Source of the DNA: Kroppenstedtia eburnea
GTDB lineage: Bacteria > Bacillota > Bacilli > Thermoactinomycetales > DSM-45169
Length of the DNA stretch: 64,000 bases
Assembly (NCBI RefSeq): GCF_013282215.1
Contig: NZ_CP048103.1
Location: 1,426,001-1,490,000, forward strand
Direction of reading: 5' to 3'
The notes below the pieces were generated by a model. That model did not search any database. It had not been told where the DNA came from and saw nothing but the letters and a program-made list of their open reading frames with translations. Both the position numbers and the translations under genes were made by a program. Below are positions 16,448-24,689 of this stretch, piece after piece; the stretch's first letter is position 1; each line of letters begins with the position of its first letter.

Positions 16448-16828
16448 GTCCCAGTAGCTCAGCTGGATAGAGCAACGGCCTTCAATTAGGAGCCTCTGCA
16501 GGAAAACAGAAACCTGCAGAGTGGACGGCACTGTATCGGTGAATCCTTAACAGGTCATGCTGATGGTAACACCGAGGAAACTTACGATCCCCGCACAGGG
16601 GATTCAGGAGTTTCAAAGGCTTGGGCCACTTTGCCCAAGGGTAGAGACTCCGAAGAATCATCCGATGCAAAGGGCATGGGATGATTGTGAGGATCCGTAG
16701 AGACTATACGTGCCGCACCTGAAATGGTGAAGATATAGTCCAGACCACAAACAATCATTCTTGGTGGCGAAAGCCATAGTGGTATGCTAAGCCGTCGGTC
16801 GGGGGTTCGAATCCCTCCTGGGATGCCA
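16448..16828 (+). tRNA. tRNA-Arg(UCU), interrupted by a group I intron
   Basis: The exons are 16448-16482 and 16787-16828; joined they give a 77-nt cloverleaf. Acceptor GTCCCAG pairs with CTGGGAT (one G-T). The D arm is GCTCAGCTGGATAGAGC, the anticodon stem ACGGC/GCCGT has loop CTTCTAA (anticodon TCT), and the T arm is GGGGGTTCGAATCCCTC. Discriminator G and CCA are encoded. The intron sits between anticodon bases U34 and C35. The gene has its own sigma-A promoter and lies between ysnB and tig. Confidence 0.93.
16483..16786 (+). ncRNA. group I self-splicing intron in the tRNA anticodon loop
   Basis: 304 nt, no internal gene. Pairings by eye: P1 between exon GG(C)CUU plus intron C and GGAGCC, giving a U34-G wobble at the 5' splice site; P10 between intron UUAG and 3' exon CUAA; P2 CTCTGCAGG/CCTGCAGAG (16494-16502/16513-16521); P3 CGGCAC (16526-16531) with GTGCCG (16710-16715); P7 GACTATA (16702-16708) with TATAGTC (16734-16740); P8 CACC/GGTG. 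The S element AAGATATAGTCC is a group I hallmark. The last intron base is G. Extra hairpins CTTGGGC/GCCCAAG and AATCATCC/GGATGATT decorate the P5/P6 side. Confidence 0.92.
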
Positions 16829-16919
16829 TATTCCTCGGGATCGGATGGAGTTACAACTTTGTCAGAAAAGAGGCCCCTGCCCGGGGTTTTTGTTTTGAAC
16901 GCCGGGTGGTGGGTCTCTC

Positions 16920-16947
16920 TTGCAACAGAATCCGCATATGGTATAAT
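16920..16947 (+). promoter_or_regulatory. sigma-A promoter of tig
   Basis: TTGCAA (16920-16925), 16-nt spacer, TATAAT (16942-16947), about 95 nt before the tig start. Confidence 0.75.
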
Positions 16948-17040
16948 GAAGCAGTTGCAGATGCACGGGATCCTTGCGGGTACCATCTTTTTTGTGCCCG
17001 CATGGTTGGCAATAGAGTTCGTCAGGAGGGAAAAACACTG

Positions 17041-18333
17041 ATGAAGGCAAGCTGGGATAAGAATGAGAAGAACCGCGGTGTACTCACTGTTGAGGTCGAT
17101 GAACAGAAACTGGGGGAAGCGCTCAACCAAGCATTTAAAAAAGTGGTAAAAAATGTGAACCTCCCCGGATTCCGCAAAGGTAAGGTTCCACGCCCCATCT
17201 TTGAAAAACGCTTCGGTGTGGAAGCTCTGTACCAGGATGCGGTGGAGATCCTCGTTCCGGAGGCATATCAGTCTGCGGTGGAAGAAACGGGGATTGAACC
17301 GGTGGATCAACCGGAGATCGACATTGAGCAGCTGGAAAAGGGGAAACCCTTTATTTTCAAAGCGACGGTTACGGTCAAGCCGGAAGTGAAACTGGGTGAT
17401 TACAAGGGTCTGGAAGTGCCGGAAAAAGACTTTTCCGTCACCGCGGAAGATGTGGAGGCCGAACTGAAGCGGATGCAGGAGCGCCAAGGACAACTGAAAC
17501 CCGTGGAAGAGGGAGAAGTGGCAGAAAAGGACCGGGTCACCCTCGATTTTGAAGGTTTCGTCGACGGGGAAGCCTTTGAAGGCGGCAAGGCGGAAGGGTA
17601 CACCCTGGAAGTGGGTTCCGGTCAGTTCATTCCCGGCTTTGAAGAGCAATTGATCGGATTGAAACCCGGGGAAGAAAAGGATGTAAAAGTGACCTTCCCC
17701 GAGGATTACCACGCTGAGGAACTGGCAGGCAAAGAAGCGGTGTTTCAGGTGAAGCTTCACGAAATCAAACGCTTGGAACTGCCGGAATTGGACGATGAAT
17801 TCGCTCAGGATGTCAGCGAATTGGACACCCTGGACGAATTGAAGAAGGATATTGAGAATAAATTGAGAGAACAGAAGGCTGAGGAAGAAGAAAATTACAA
17901 GCGGAATTCTTTGGTTGAGAAAGCCTCCGAACAGGCGGAGATCGACCTGCCGGATGTGATGGTGGAGCATGAGGTCGATCACATGCTGCAACACTTTGAA
18001 CAGCAACTGCGGATGCAGGGGATCAATCTGGATCAGTATGCCCAATTCACCGGACAGGAAAAGTCGGAGCTCCGCGAACAGTTTAAAGAGGATGCGGAAA
18101 AGAAAGTGCGGGCCAATCTGGTATTGGAAGCCATCGCCGCTCAGGAAAATGTGGAAGTGAGCGATGAAGAGACGGAAGCGGAAGTGAAAAAACTGGCAGA
18201 ACAGATGGGCCGCGACATCGAAGAAATCCGTAAACTCCTTGAAGCTCAAGGCGGTTTCGCCCAGATCCGGAATGAAGTGAAGATCCGAAAAACGATTGAC
18301 CTACTTGTATCCAACAGTAAAAATGCGGCATAA
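17041..18333 (+). CDS. tig: trigger factor
   Basis: 430 aa. Ribosome-associated chaperone and peptidyl-prolyl isomerase. The N-terminal ribosome-binding domain has the [20 protein letters not shown] signature (about 35-55). An FKBP-type domain (about 160-245) contains [19 protein letters not shown] and [15 protein letters not shown]. The C-terminal helical arm (about 260-430) holds substrates. The ATG at 17041 follows CAGGAGGG. It lies upstream of clpP-clpX, an arrangement typical of many bacteria; B. subtilis keeps clpP elsewhere. Confidence 0.97.
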   Translation: MKASWDKNEKNRGVLTVEVDEQKLGEALNQAFKKVVKNVNLPGFRKGKVPRPIFEKRFGVEALYQDAVEILVPEAYQSAVEETGIEPVDQPEIDIEQLEKGKPFIFKATVTVKPEVKLGDYKGLEVPEKDFSVTAEDVEAELKRMQERQGQLKPVEEGEVAEKDRVTLDFEGFVDGEAFEGGKAEGYTLEVGSGQFIPGFEEQLIGLKPGEEKDVKVTFPEDYHAEELAGKEAVFQVKLHEIKRLELPELDDEFAQDVSELDTLDELKKDIENKLREQKAEEEENYKRNSLVEKASEQAEIDLPDVMVEHEVDHMLQHFEQQLRMQGINLDQYAQFTGQEKSELREQFKEDAEKKVRANLVLEAIAAQENVEVSDEETEAEVKKLAEQMGRDIEEIRKLLEAQGGFAQIRNEVKIRKTIDLLVSNSKNAA

Positions 18334-18350
18334 TGAGAATAGGACGGAAA

Positions 18351-18388
18351 AAAACGAGGCACGTTGAGAGCGTGCCTTGTTTTTAAAC
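18351..18388 (+). terminator. terminator of tig
   Basis: GAGGCACG - TTGAGAG - CGTGCCT followed by TGTTTTT. Confidence 0.85.
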
Positions 18389-18414
18389 ATATGCTCCGAA
18401 GGGAGGAAGAAACC

Positions 18415-18996
18415 GTGAACTTGGTCCCCATGGTTGTGGAACAGACCAGTCGGGGAGAACGGGCGTACGATTTGTATTCCCGTCTGTTGAAAGACCGCAT
18501 CATCTTTATCGGGAGTCCGATCGACGATTCGGTTGCCAACTCGGTCATGGCTCAGATGTTGTTTTTGGCGGCGGACGACCCGGACAAAGAAATTTCTCTG
18601 TACATAAATTCCCCGGGAGGATCGATCACGGCGGGAATGGCGATTTATGACACCATGCAGTACATAAAGCCCGACGTTTCCACCATCTGTGTGGGGATGG
18701 CTGCGAGTATGGGCGCATTCCTGCTGGCGGCCGGAACCAAAGGGAAACGATATGCTTTGCCCAACAGTGAGGTGATGATCCACCAACCACTCGGAGGGGT
18801 GCGCGGTCAGGCCGCCGATATACAGATTCACGCCGAATGGATTCTTAAAACCAGGAAGCGGATTTATGAAATCTTGGCCGGGCGGACGGGTCAACCCCTT
18901 TCAAAAATTGAACGGGATTCTGATCGCGACTTCTTTATGGATGCTCAGGAAGCCAAGGAGTACGGGTTGGTGGATCAGGTGATGATCACCCGCTGA
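18415..18996 (+). CDS. clpP: ATP-dependent Clp protease proteolytic subunit
   Basis: 193 aa serine peptidase that forms the tetradecameric barrel of ClpXP/ClpCP. The catalytic triad sits at the canonical places: Ser98 (GMAASMGAF), His123 (VMIHQPLGG) and Asp172 (DSDRDFF). The GTG start at 18415 follows GGGAGGAAGAAACC and gives MNLVP, matching Bacillus ClpP (MNLIP). No CtsR box (GGTCAAA-type direct repeat) is obvious in the short upstream region. Confidence 0.97.
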   Translation: MNLVPMVVEQTSRGERAYDLYSRLLKDRIIFIGSPIDDSVANSVMAQMLFLAADDPDKEISLYINSPGGSITAGMAIYDTMQYIKPDVSTICVGMAASMGAFLLAAGTKGKRYALPNSEVMIHQPLGGVRGQAADIQIHAEWILKTRKRIYEILAGRTGQPLSKIERDSDRDFFMDAQEAKEYGLVDQVMITR

Positions 18997-19020
18997 CATA
19001 CTTTGAGAGGGGTGATACGG

Positions 19021-20283
19021 TTGTTTAAATTCAATGAGGAGAAAGGGCAACTGAAATGTTCCTTCTGCGGTAAATCACAGGACCAGGTCCGGAAGCTGGT
19101 GGCCGGTCCCGGTGTCTACATCTGTGATGAGTGTATTGAGCTTTGCAATGAGATCGTGGAAGAAGAATTGGGCGGCGAAGAGGAACTTGATCTGGAGAAC
19201 CTGCCGAAACCCCAAGAGATCAACGCGATTCTGGATGAGTATGTCATCGGACAGGAGCAAGCCAAAAAATCCCTCTCCGTGGCTGTCTACAACCACTATA
19301 AAAGGATTAACAGCTCCCACAAGTCCGACGATGTGGAGCTTCAAAAAAGCAACATCATCATGATCGGGCCGACGGGGAGCGGGAAAACGCTGTTGGCCCA
19401 AACCATGGCCAAGATCCTGAATGTCCCCTTCGCCATCGCCGATGCCACCTCTTTGACTGAAGCCGGGTATGTGGGGGAAGACGTGGAGAATATTCTTCTC
19501 AAACTGATCCAGGCTGCGGATTACGATGTGGAAAAGGCGGAACGGGGGATTATCTATATCGACGAGATTGACAAGGTGGCCCGCAAGTCTGAAAACCCGT
19601 CCATCACCCGGGATGTCTCCGGTGAAGGGGTTCAACAGGCACTCCTTAAAATCCTGGAGGGAACCGTGGCCAGTGTTCCTCCTCAGGGGGGACGCAAACA
19701 TCCCCATCAGGAGTTCATCCAGATCGACACCGGCAATATCCTGTTCGTCTGTGGTGGTGCATTTGACGGTTTGGAACCCATCATCAAACGCAGGATCGGT
19801 AAAAAAGTGATCGGTTTCGGTGCGGACAGCAACACCGACGATCTGAAACAGGGGGAGTATCTGAAGATGGTCTTGCCGGAAGACCTGCTCCGTTTCGGCC
19901 TGATTCCGGAGTTCGTCGGCCGTCTGCCGGTCATCTCCACCCTGGAACCTCTGGATCAGGATGCCCTGGTTCGGATCCTGACCGAGCCGAAGAATGCGCT
20001 CGTCAAGCAATATCAGAAGCTGTTGGAAATGGATGATGTCAAACTCACCTTTGAAGAAGACGCCTTGAAGGCGATCGCGGATGAGGCGATCCGGCGCAAC
20101 ACCGGTGCCCGGGGCCTGCGTGCGATCATCGAATCCATCATGTTGGATGTCATGTTCGACCTTCCCTCCCGCGACGATGTGTCAGAATGTGTGGTAACGG
20201 AAGCCACCGTCCGAAATAAGGTGGCCCCCCGCCTTACCACCAGAAAAGGACGCTCAGTCAACAAAAAGGAAGAGAGCGCCTGA
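19021..20283 (+). CDS. clpX: ATP-dependent Clp protease ATP-binding subunit ClpX
   Basis: 420 aa AAA+ unfoldase that feeds substrates to ClpP. The N-terminal zinc domain has Cys13, Cys16, Cys35 and Cys38 (CSFC...CDEC). Walker A GPTGSGKT is near residue 117 and Walker [10 protein letters not shown] near 180. The ClpP-binding loop contains IGFGA. The TTG start at 19021 has AGGGG 8 nt upstream and gives [18 protein letters not shown], identical in layout to Bacillus ClpX. It is 24 nt downstream of clpP and very likely in the same operon. Confidence 0.97.
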   Translation: MFKFNEEKGQLKCSFCGKSQDQVRKLVAGPGVYICDECIELCNEIVEEELGGEEELDLENLPKPQEINAILDEYVIGQEQAKKSLSVAVYNHYKRINSSHKSDDVELQKSNIIMIGPTGSGKTLLAQTMAKILNVPFAIADATSLTEAGYVGEDVENILLKLIQAADYDVEKAERGIIYIDEIDKVARKSENPSITRDVSGEGVQQALLKILEGTVASVPPQGGRKHPHQEFIQIDTGNILFVCGGAFDGLEPIIKRRIGKKVIGFGADSNTDDLKQGEYLKMVLPEDLLRFGLIPEFVGRLPVISTLEPLDQDALVRILTEPKNALVKQYQKLLEMDDVKLTFEEDALKAIADEAIRRNTGARGLRAIIESIMLDVMFDLPSRDDVSECVVTEATVRNKVAPRLTTRKGRSVNKKEESA

Positions 20284-20289
20284 AAGAAA

Positions 20290-20326
20290 TGAAAACGCAC
20301 TCGAAATCGGGTGCGTTTCTTTTTTC
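20290..20326 (+). terminator. terminator of clpPX
   Basis: AAACGCAC with GTGCGTTT around an A-rich loop, followed by CTTTTTT. Confidence 0.85.
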
Positions 20327-20435
20327 TGCTGTTGAAGAAAAGGGGACTTCTCCGGAACATTTATGATAGAATACTGTTGGCAGTTTATTATTATATAATT
20401 TAATTGGAAATCATCAGAAGTGGAGTTGTGGTTGC

Positions 20436-21560
20436 ATGCAAGTGGAAGTGGTTTCACGGGAAGACTATTTGTCCTTCATTGAAAAACAACCTTTGGGAAA
20501 CTTCATGCAGTACCCTTCCTGGGCGGAAGTGAAGACCGAGTGGAAAAGCGATCTCCTGGGCTGGTTTGACACAGAGGGGCAAATGGCGGGCTGTGCTTTG
20601 GTCTTGTACCGCAAACTCCCCGGTTTGAATAAGTATCTGGCTTACCTGCCCCGGGGGCCGGTGATCGACTGGGAATCAAAAAACATCGGCGAATGGTTTG
20701 CTCCCTTGTTTGAGTTTCTCCGGCGGCGTAACGTGTTCAGTATTAAAATGGAGCCTCCGGTCGTGCGGGCCAAATGGAAAACCCCCACGATCAAGAGTTA
20801 TCTCAAGGAGGTGCGGGATCACGGTCTGAAAGGGAAAACCTTTCGCGATCTGGGCCCGGATGAGGTGGATGCCCGCGCGGAATATGTTCAGCAGGAATTG
20901 ACCGCGATGGGATGGAAGAAAAAAGAGGGGGAAGGCGGTTTTTCCGCGATTCAACCCCAATATGTGTTCCGGTTGCCTTTACAGGGCCGGACCCTGGATG
21001 AGATTTTTGCCGGGTTCCATTCCAACTGGCGTCGTAACGTCCGGAAATCGGAAAAACAGGGTGTGGAAGTGACTGAAGGCGGGCTGGAAGAGTTACCCGA
21101 GTTTTATGATCTTCTGAAAGTGACGGCAGAGCGGGACAAGTTTGCCGTTCGCAGCTACTCTTACTTTGAAACGATGTACAAGGCACTGAAAAAAGAGGAT
21201 CCGAATCGGATCCGGCTGTATTTGGCAAGGTATGAGAATCAACTGCTGGCCTCGACCCTTGCCATTCATTCCAACGGTCACACATGGTATCTCTACGGAG
21301 CCAGCAGCAATGAGATGCGGGAGAAGATGCCCAACCATGCCATTCAGTGGCGGATGATTCAGGACGCCCATGAACTGGGGGCACATACTTATGATTTCCG
21401 GGGAATCAGTGATGCCCTGGATGAATCGGAGCCCTTGTACGGCTTGCTCCGCTTTAAATTGGGCTTCGGCGGAGAAGCTTGCGAATTGATCGGAGAATGG
21501 GACTACCCCTTACAACCTATTCTCCATTGGGCCTTTGACATGTATATGAAGAAGCGATGA
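20436..21560 (+). CDS. FemAB-family peptidoglycan bridge aminoacyltransferase
   Basis: 374 aa, cytoplasmic face of the membrane. Members add amino acids from aminoacyl-tRNA to the lipid II stem peptide. Two GNAT-like halves are visible: GNFMQYPSWAEVK at the start and FHSNWRRNVRKSEKQGVEV plus YLYGASSNEMREKMPNHAIQWRMIQDAHELGAHTYDFRGI in the second half, the latter being a strong FemAB signature. It closes with FKLGFGGEACELIGEWDYPL. GTGGAG lies upstream of the ATG. The next gene, 15 nt on, is an alanine-racemase-like protein, so the pair may act in wall modification. The pair is not present between clpX and lonB in B. subtilis. Confidence 0.88.
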   Translation: MQVEVVSREDYLSFIEKQPLGNFMQYPSWAEVKTEWKSDLLGWFDTEGQMAGCALVLYRKLPGLNKYLAYLPRGPVIDWESKNIGEWFAPLFEFLRRRNVFSIKMEPPVVRAKWKTPTIKSYLKEVRDHGLKGKTFRDLGPDEVDARAEYVQQELTAMGWKKKEGEGGFSAIQPQYVFRLPLQGRTLDEIFAGFHSNWRRNVRKSEKQGVEVTEGGLEELPEFYDLLKVTAERDKFAVRSYSYFETMYKALKKEDPNRIRLYLARYENQLLASTLAIHSNGHTWYLYGASSNEMREKMPNHAIQWRMIQDAHELGAHTYDFRGISDALDESEPLYGLLRFKLGFGGEACELIGEWDYPLQPILHWAFDMYMKKR

Positions 21561-21575
21561 CAGAGGTGGTTGACA

Positions 21576-22751
21576 ATGAGTCTCACCTTGTACCTGAACC
21601 GACGGGATTGGTTTCGGCACATGGAACACATGGAGGAGCTCTATCCCGGCTGTGTTCCGGTGATCAAAGGGAACGGATACGGTTTTGGCAATGAAGTTTT
21701 GGCTGATGCCGCACGGAAGTCCGGCAAGCGGGAGATTGCCGTGGGAACTGTGGAAGAAGCGAGACAGTTGGAGGCGACTCATCGCTTCGATCAGATGATT
21801 GTACTGACTCCTGTCATGTCGGAACTGATGGAAGCCGACTTGGTTTCGGAACGTGTTTATACCGTGGGCAGCCGGGATCATCTGCAATTTCTCGTAACTG
21901 CCGTCGATGGATTGCTCTCCCGCGGAACAGGGATGGAGGAGCCCTTCCGGTTGAAACTTTTGCTCAAATGCCAGTCTCCGATGAAACGATACGGTTTTTC
22001 CCTGGAGGATGCGGGTCTGTTGCCTGAATGGATCCAACGGGCGGAGACGGATCGGGTCAAAATTGAGATCAAAGGTCTCTCCATTCATTTTCCCAAGGAA
22101 AGAACGACTTCCCAGGCAAAAGAGAAGTGTATCGGGGATTGGTTGGAAACCATGAAACGGGTGGGCCTTCCTTCCGGCCGGATGTATGTCAGTCATCTCT
22201 CTTCGGAACAGTATCACCAGTTGACGGAGAAATGGCCTGAGGTCAGGTTTGCGATGCGGCTTGGGACCGACCTCTGGCTCGCAGATAAATCCTTTGTTGA
22301 AACCAAGAGCACGGTGTTGGATGTACAACCCATTCGCAGAGGAGAGCGGTTTGGCTACAAGCAACAGCGCGCCTGCAGAAACGGACATCTGGTGTTTCTG
22401 GCCGGTGGCACGGCGAATGGTGTGGGTCTGGAAGCCCCCATCGCTTCCCGGGGTCTGAAAGATCGGTTGAAGCTGACGGTCTTTTGGGTGCTGAGTCTGT
22501 TCAACCGCCACCTGAGCCCCTTCACCTATCGTGGAAAGCGACTCTGGTTCGCGGAACCGCCTCATATGCAGACGAGTGTCCTTTTATTTCCTGCCGGCTC
22601 CCCTCTTCCCGAGGTGGGGGAGGAGCTTCCGGTGCAACTGCGTATGACGACCGCCTCTTTTGATCGGCGGGTGGAGACCGGAGAAGTGGAAGAAACGATG
22701 AATGCTGAGGAAAATGAAGAAAAAGGCAACCCTGTTCATCTGGCGCTGTAA
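21576..22751 (+). CDS. alanine racemase-like PLP protein (N-terminal barrel)
   Basis: 391 aa. The first 250 residues follow the alanine racemase N-terminal TIM barrel. PVIKGNGYGFGN contains the candidate Schiff-base lysine, followed by VGTVEEARQL, LLLKCQSPMKRYGFS and MRLGTDLWL. The C-terminal third does not show the usual racemase beta-domain with its catalytic tyrosine, so racemase activity is uncertain. Start at ATG 21576 with GAGGTGG 6 nt upstream; a TTG at 21570 is possible. Probably co-transcribed with the FemAB gene. Confidence 0.75.
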   Translation: MSLTLYLNRRDWFRHMEHMEELYPGCVPVIKGNGYGFGNEVLADAARKSGKREIAVGTVEEARQLEATHRFDQMIVLTPVMSELMEADLVSERVYTVGSRDHLQFLVTAVDGLLSRGTGMEEPFRLKLLLKCQSPMKRYGFSLEDAGLLPEWIQRAETDRVKIEIKGLSIHFPKERTTSQAKEKCIGDWLETMKRVGLPSGRMYVSHLSSEQYHQLTEKWPEVRFAMRLGTDLWLADKSFVETKSTVLDVQPIRRGERFGYKQQRACRNGHLVFLAGGTANGVGLEAPIASRGLKDRLKLTVFWVLSLFNRHLSPFTYRGKRLWFAEPPHMQTSVLLFPAGSPLPEVGEELPVQLRMTTASFDRRVETGEVEETMNAEENEEKGNPVHLAL

Positions 22752-22767
22752 CAACGCGCAGCCCTGT

Positions 22768-22803
22768 CGCCGTGGCCCTGATCCGGGAAACGGCGTTTTT
22801 TTT
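22768..22803 (+). terminator. terminator after the racemase-like gene
   Basis: CGCCGT ... ACGGCG stem with a long loop, followed by eight T. Confidence 0.65.
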
Positions 22804-22808
22804 GGCCC

Positions 22809-22839
22809 TGATTATCCCCCGGGACCGGCGGTCATACTA
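22809..22839 (+). promoter_or_regulatory. putative forespore (sigma-G/F) promoter of lonB
   Basis: TGATTA (22809-22814), 18-nt spacer, CATACTA (22833-22839). The -10 is a perfect sigma-G element; the -35 differs from TGAATA at one base. LonB is a forespore protease in B. subtilis. Confidence 0.55.
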
Positions 22840-22897
22840 ACACCCAGATAAAAGGGTATCGACTTTGGTGTGACCTGAAGACGGGGAGGAAAGGGAA

Positions 22898-24583
22898 TTG
22901 AACTGGACAATCTTGATTATGATGCTGCAGGTTTTCTTTTCGATTGTGATCGGACTGTATTTCTGGAATTTGCTTCGGAATCAGCAATCCAGCCGCTCCG
23001 CGGTGGATCGGGAATCCCGGAAAGAGATGGACAAGTTGAGGAAGATGCGCAGCGTTTCCTTGACTGAACCTCTCTCGGAAAAAACCAGGCCTTCATCCTT
23101 TGATGAGATCGTGGGTCAGAAAGAGGGACTCAGGGCGCTGAAAGCGGCTCTCTGCGGGCCCAATCCTCAGCATATCCTGATCTATGGACCCCCGGGTGTC
23201 GGCAAGACAGCCGCAGCCCGGGTGGTACTGGAAGAGGCCAAAAAAAATCCGCAGTCCCCCTTCAACTCCACTTCCAAGTTTGTGGAAATCGATGCCACCA
23301 CCGCCCGCTTTGATGAGAGGGGGATCGCCGATCCCCTGATCGGATCGGTGCACGATCCCATCTATCAGGGAGCTGGCGCCATGGGCATGGCCGGGATCCC
23401 GCAACCCAAACCCGGGGCGGTTTCCAAGGCCCATGGGGGAGTTCTGTTCATCGATGAAATCGGAGAACTTCATCCGATTCAAATGAACAAGCTCTTGAAG
23501 GTTCTGGAGGATCGAAAGGTGTTTTTTGAAAGTGCATATTACAGCTCAGAAGATGTAAACACCCCGACCCATATCCATGATATCTTTCAAAACGGTCTCC
23601 CCGCTGATTTTCGCTTGGTGGGGGCCACCACCCGCACGCCCGATGAGATTCCGCCGGCGATCCGTTCCCGCTGTGTGGAGATCTTTTTCCGGCCGCTTCT
23701 GGCGGAAGAGATTGCCCGGATCGCACACCAGGCCATGGAGCGGATCGGGTTTGACCATGAGCCTGCCGCAGTGGATGTGATCAAGAAATATGCCACCAAT
23801 GGCAGGGAAGCGGTCAATATGGTACAGACCGCCGGCGGGTTGGCACTGACTGAAGGTGAAAAAGAGATCAAAGCCTCAGATGTGGAATGGGTGGTTCACA
23901 GCAGTCAATTAACTCCGCGGCCGGACAAAAAAGTGCCGGAAAAAGCACAGCCGGGTCTGGTGAACGGGCTGGCCATCCATGGGCCCAACATGGGAATTCT
24001 GCTGGAGATTGAAGTGACTGCGATACCGGTGGGGCCGGGACAGAGGGGTTCCATTCAGATCAGCGGGATGGTGGATGAAGAGGAATTGGGAGGGCGGCAC
24101 CGCACCCTGCGCAGAAAGAGCATGGCCCGCAGCTCGGTGGACAATGTGCTGACCGTTTTGCGCCGAACTGATATCGATCCTTATGCATATCATTTGCACC
24201 TCAACTTTCCCGGCGGGGTTCCCTTGGATGGCCCCTCAGCGGGAATTGCGATGGCTTCCGCCATCTACTCCGCGATCCGGGGGATCCGGGTGGATAATCG
24301 CTTGGCGATGACCGGTGAATTGAGCATCCATGGTAAAGTGAAACCTGTCGGCGGGATTGTGGCCAAAGTGGAGGCGGCCAAGCAGGCGGGAGCCAACCGG
24401 GTGTTGATCCCCGAGGAAAATATGCAGGCGATGTTTTCCGGGATGGATGGGATTCAGGTGATCCCTGTCAGGGGAATAGAAGAGGTGTTGCGAGCTTTGC
24501 CCGTGGAAGCCGCCATGGAACAACAACAGGGTACGGTGTCCGCATCGACGGTCCTGACTGCCACTCCTTCCCCGATCACCTGA
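22898..24583 (+). CDS. lonB: ATP-dependent protease LonB
   Basis: 561 aa, close to B. subtilis LonB. An N-terminal membrane segment (about 5-25, YFWNLLRNQQ) anchors it. The AAA+ domain has Walker [14 protein letters not shown] (near residue 100) and GGVLFIDEIGELHP. The C-terminal Lon protease domain has the catalytic Ser in DGPSAGIAM (near 447) with a Lys about 40 residues on (GGIVAKVEAAK). The TTG start at 22898 has GGGAGGAAAGG upstream and gives MNWTIL. Likely expressed in the forespore, as in Bacillus. Confidence 0.95.
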   Translation: MNWTILIMMLQVFFSIVIGLYFWNLLRNQQSSRSAVDRESRKEMDKLRKMRSVSLTEPLSEKTRPSSFDEIVGQKEGLRALKAALCGPNPQHILIYGPPGVGKTAAARVVLEEAKKNPQSPFNSTSKFVEIDATTARFDERGIADPLIGSVHDPIYQGAGAMGMAGIPQPKPGAVSKAHGGVLFIDEIGELHPIQMNKLLKVLEDRKVFFESAYYSSEDVNTPTHIHDIFQNGLPADFRLVGATTRTPDEIPPAIRSRCVEIFFRPLLAEEIARIAHQAMERIGFDHEPAAVDVIKKYATNGREAVNMVQTAGGLALTEGEKEIKASDVEWVVHSSQLTPRPDKKVPEKAQPGLVNGLAIHGPNMGILLEIEVTAIPVGPGQRGSIQISGMVDEEELGGRHRTLRRKSMARSSVDNVLTVLRRTDIDPYAYHLHLNFPGGVPLDGPSAGIAMASAIYSAIRGIRVDNRLAMTGELSIHGKVKPVGGIVAKVEAAKQAGANRVLIPEENMQAMFSGMDGIQVIPVRGIEEVLRALPVEAAMEQQQGTVSASTVLTATPSPIT

Positions 24584-24609
24584 GAAAATCCGCAATCAGC
24601 CGGCTGTCA

Positions 24610-24638
24610 TGGACAAAAGAGAATGAATAAGATAAAAT
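24610..24638 (+). promoter_or_regulatory. sigma-A promoter of lonA
   Basis: TGGACA (24610-24615), 17-nt spacer, TAAAAT (24633-24638). Confidence 0.6.
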
Positions 24639-24689
24639 CGTACAAAGCTCGACAATACGACATCGGAGACGGCATTCGGAGGTGCATTC

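Noticed and set aside
16582-18249. Long minus-strand open frame (555 codons) opposite trigger factor and the intron
   Set aside because: F/L/H-rich composition typical of an antisense frame to a GC-rich gene; trigger factor on the plus strand is unambiguous.
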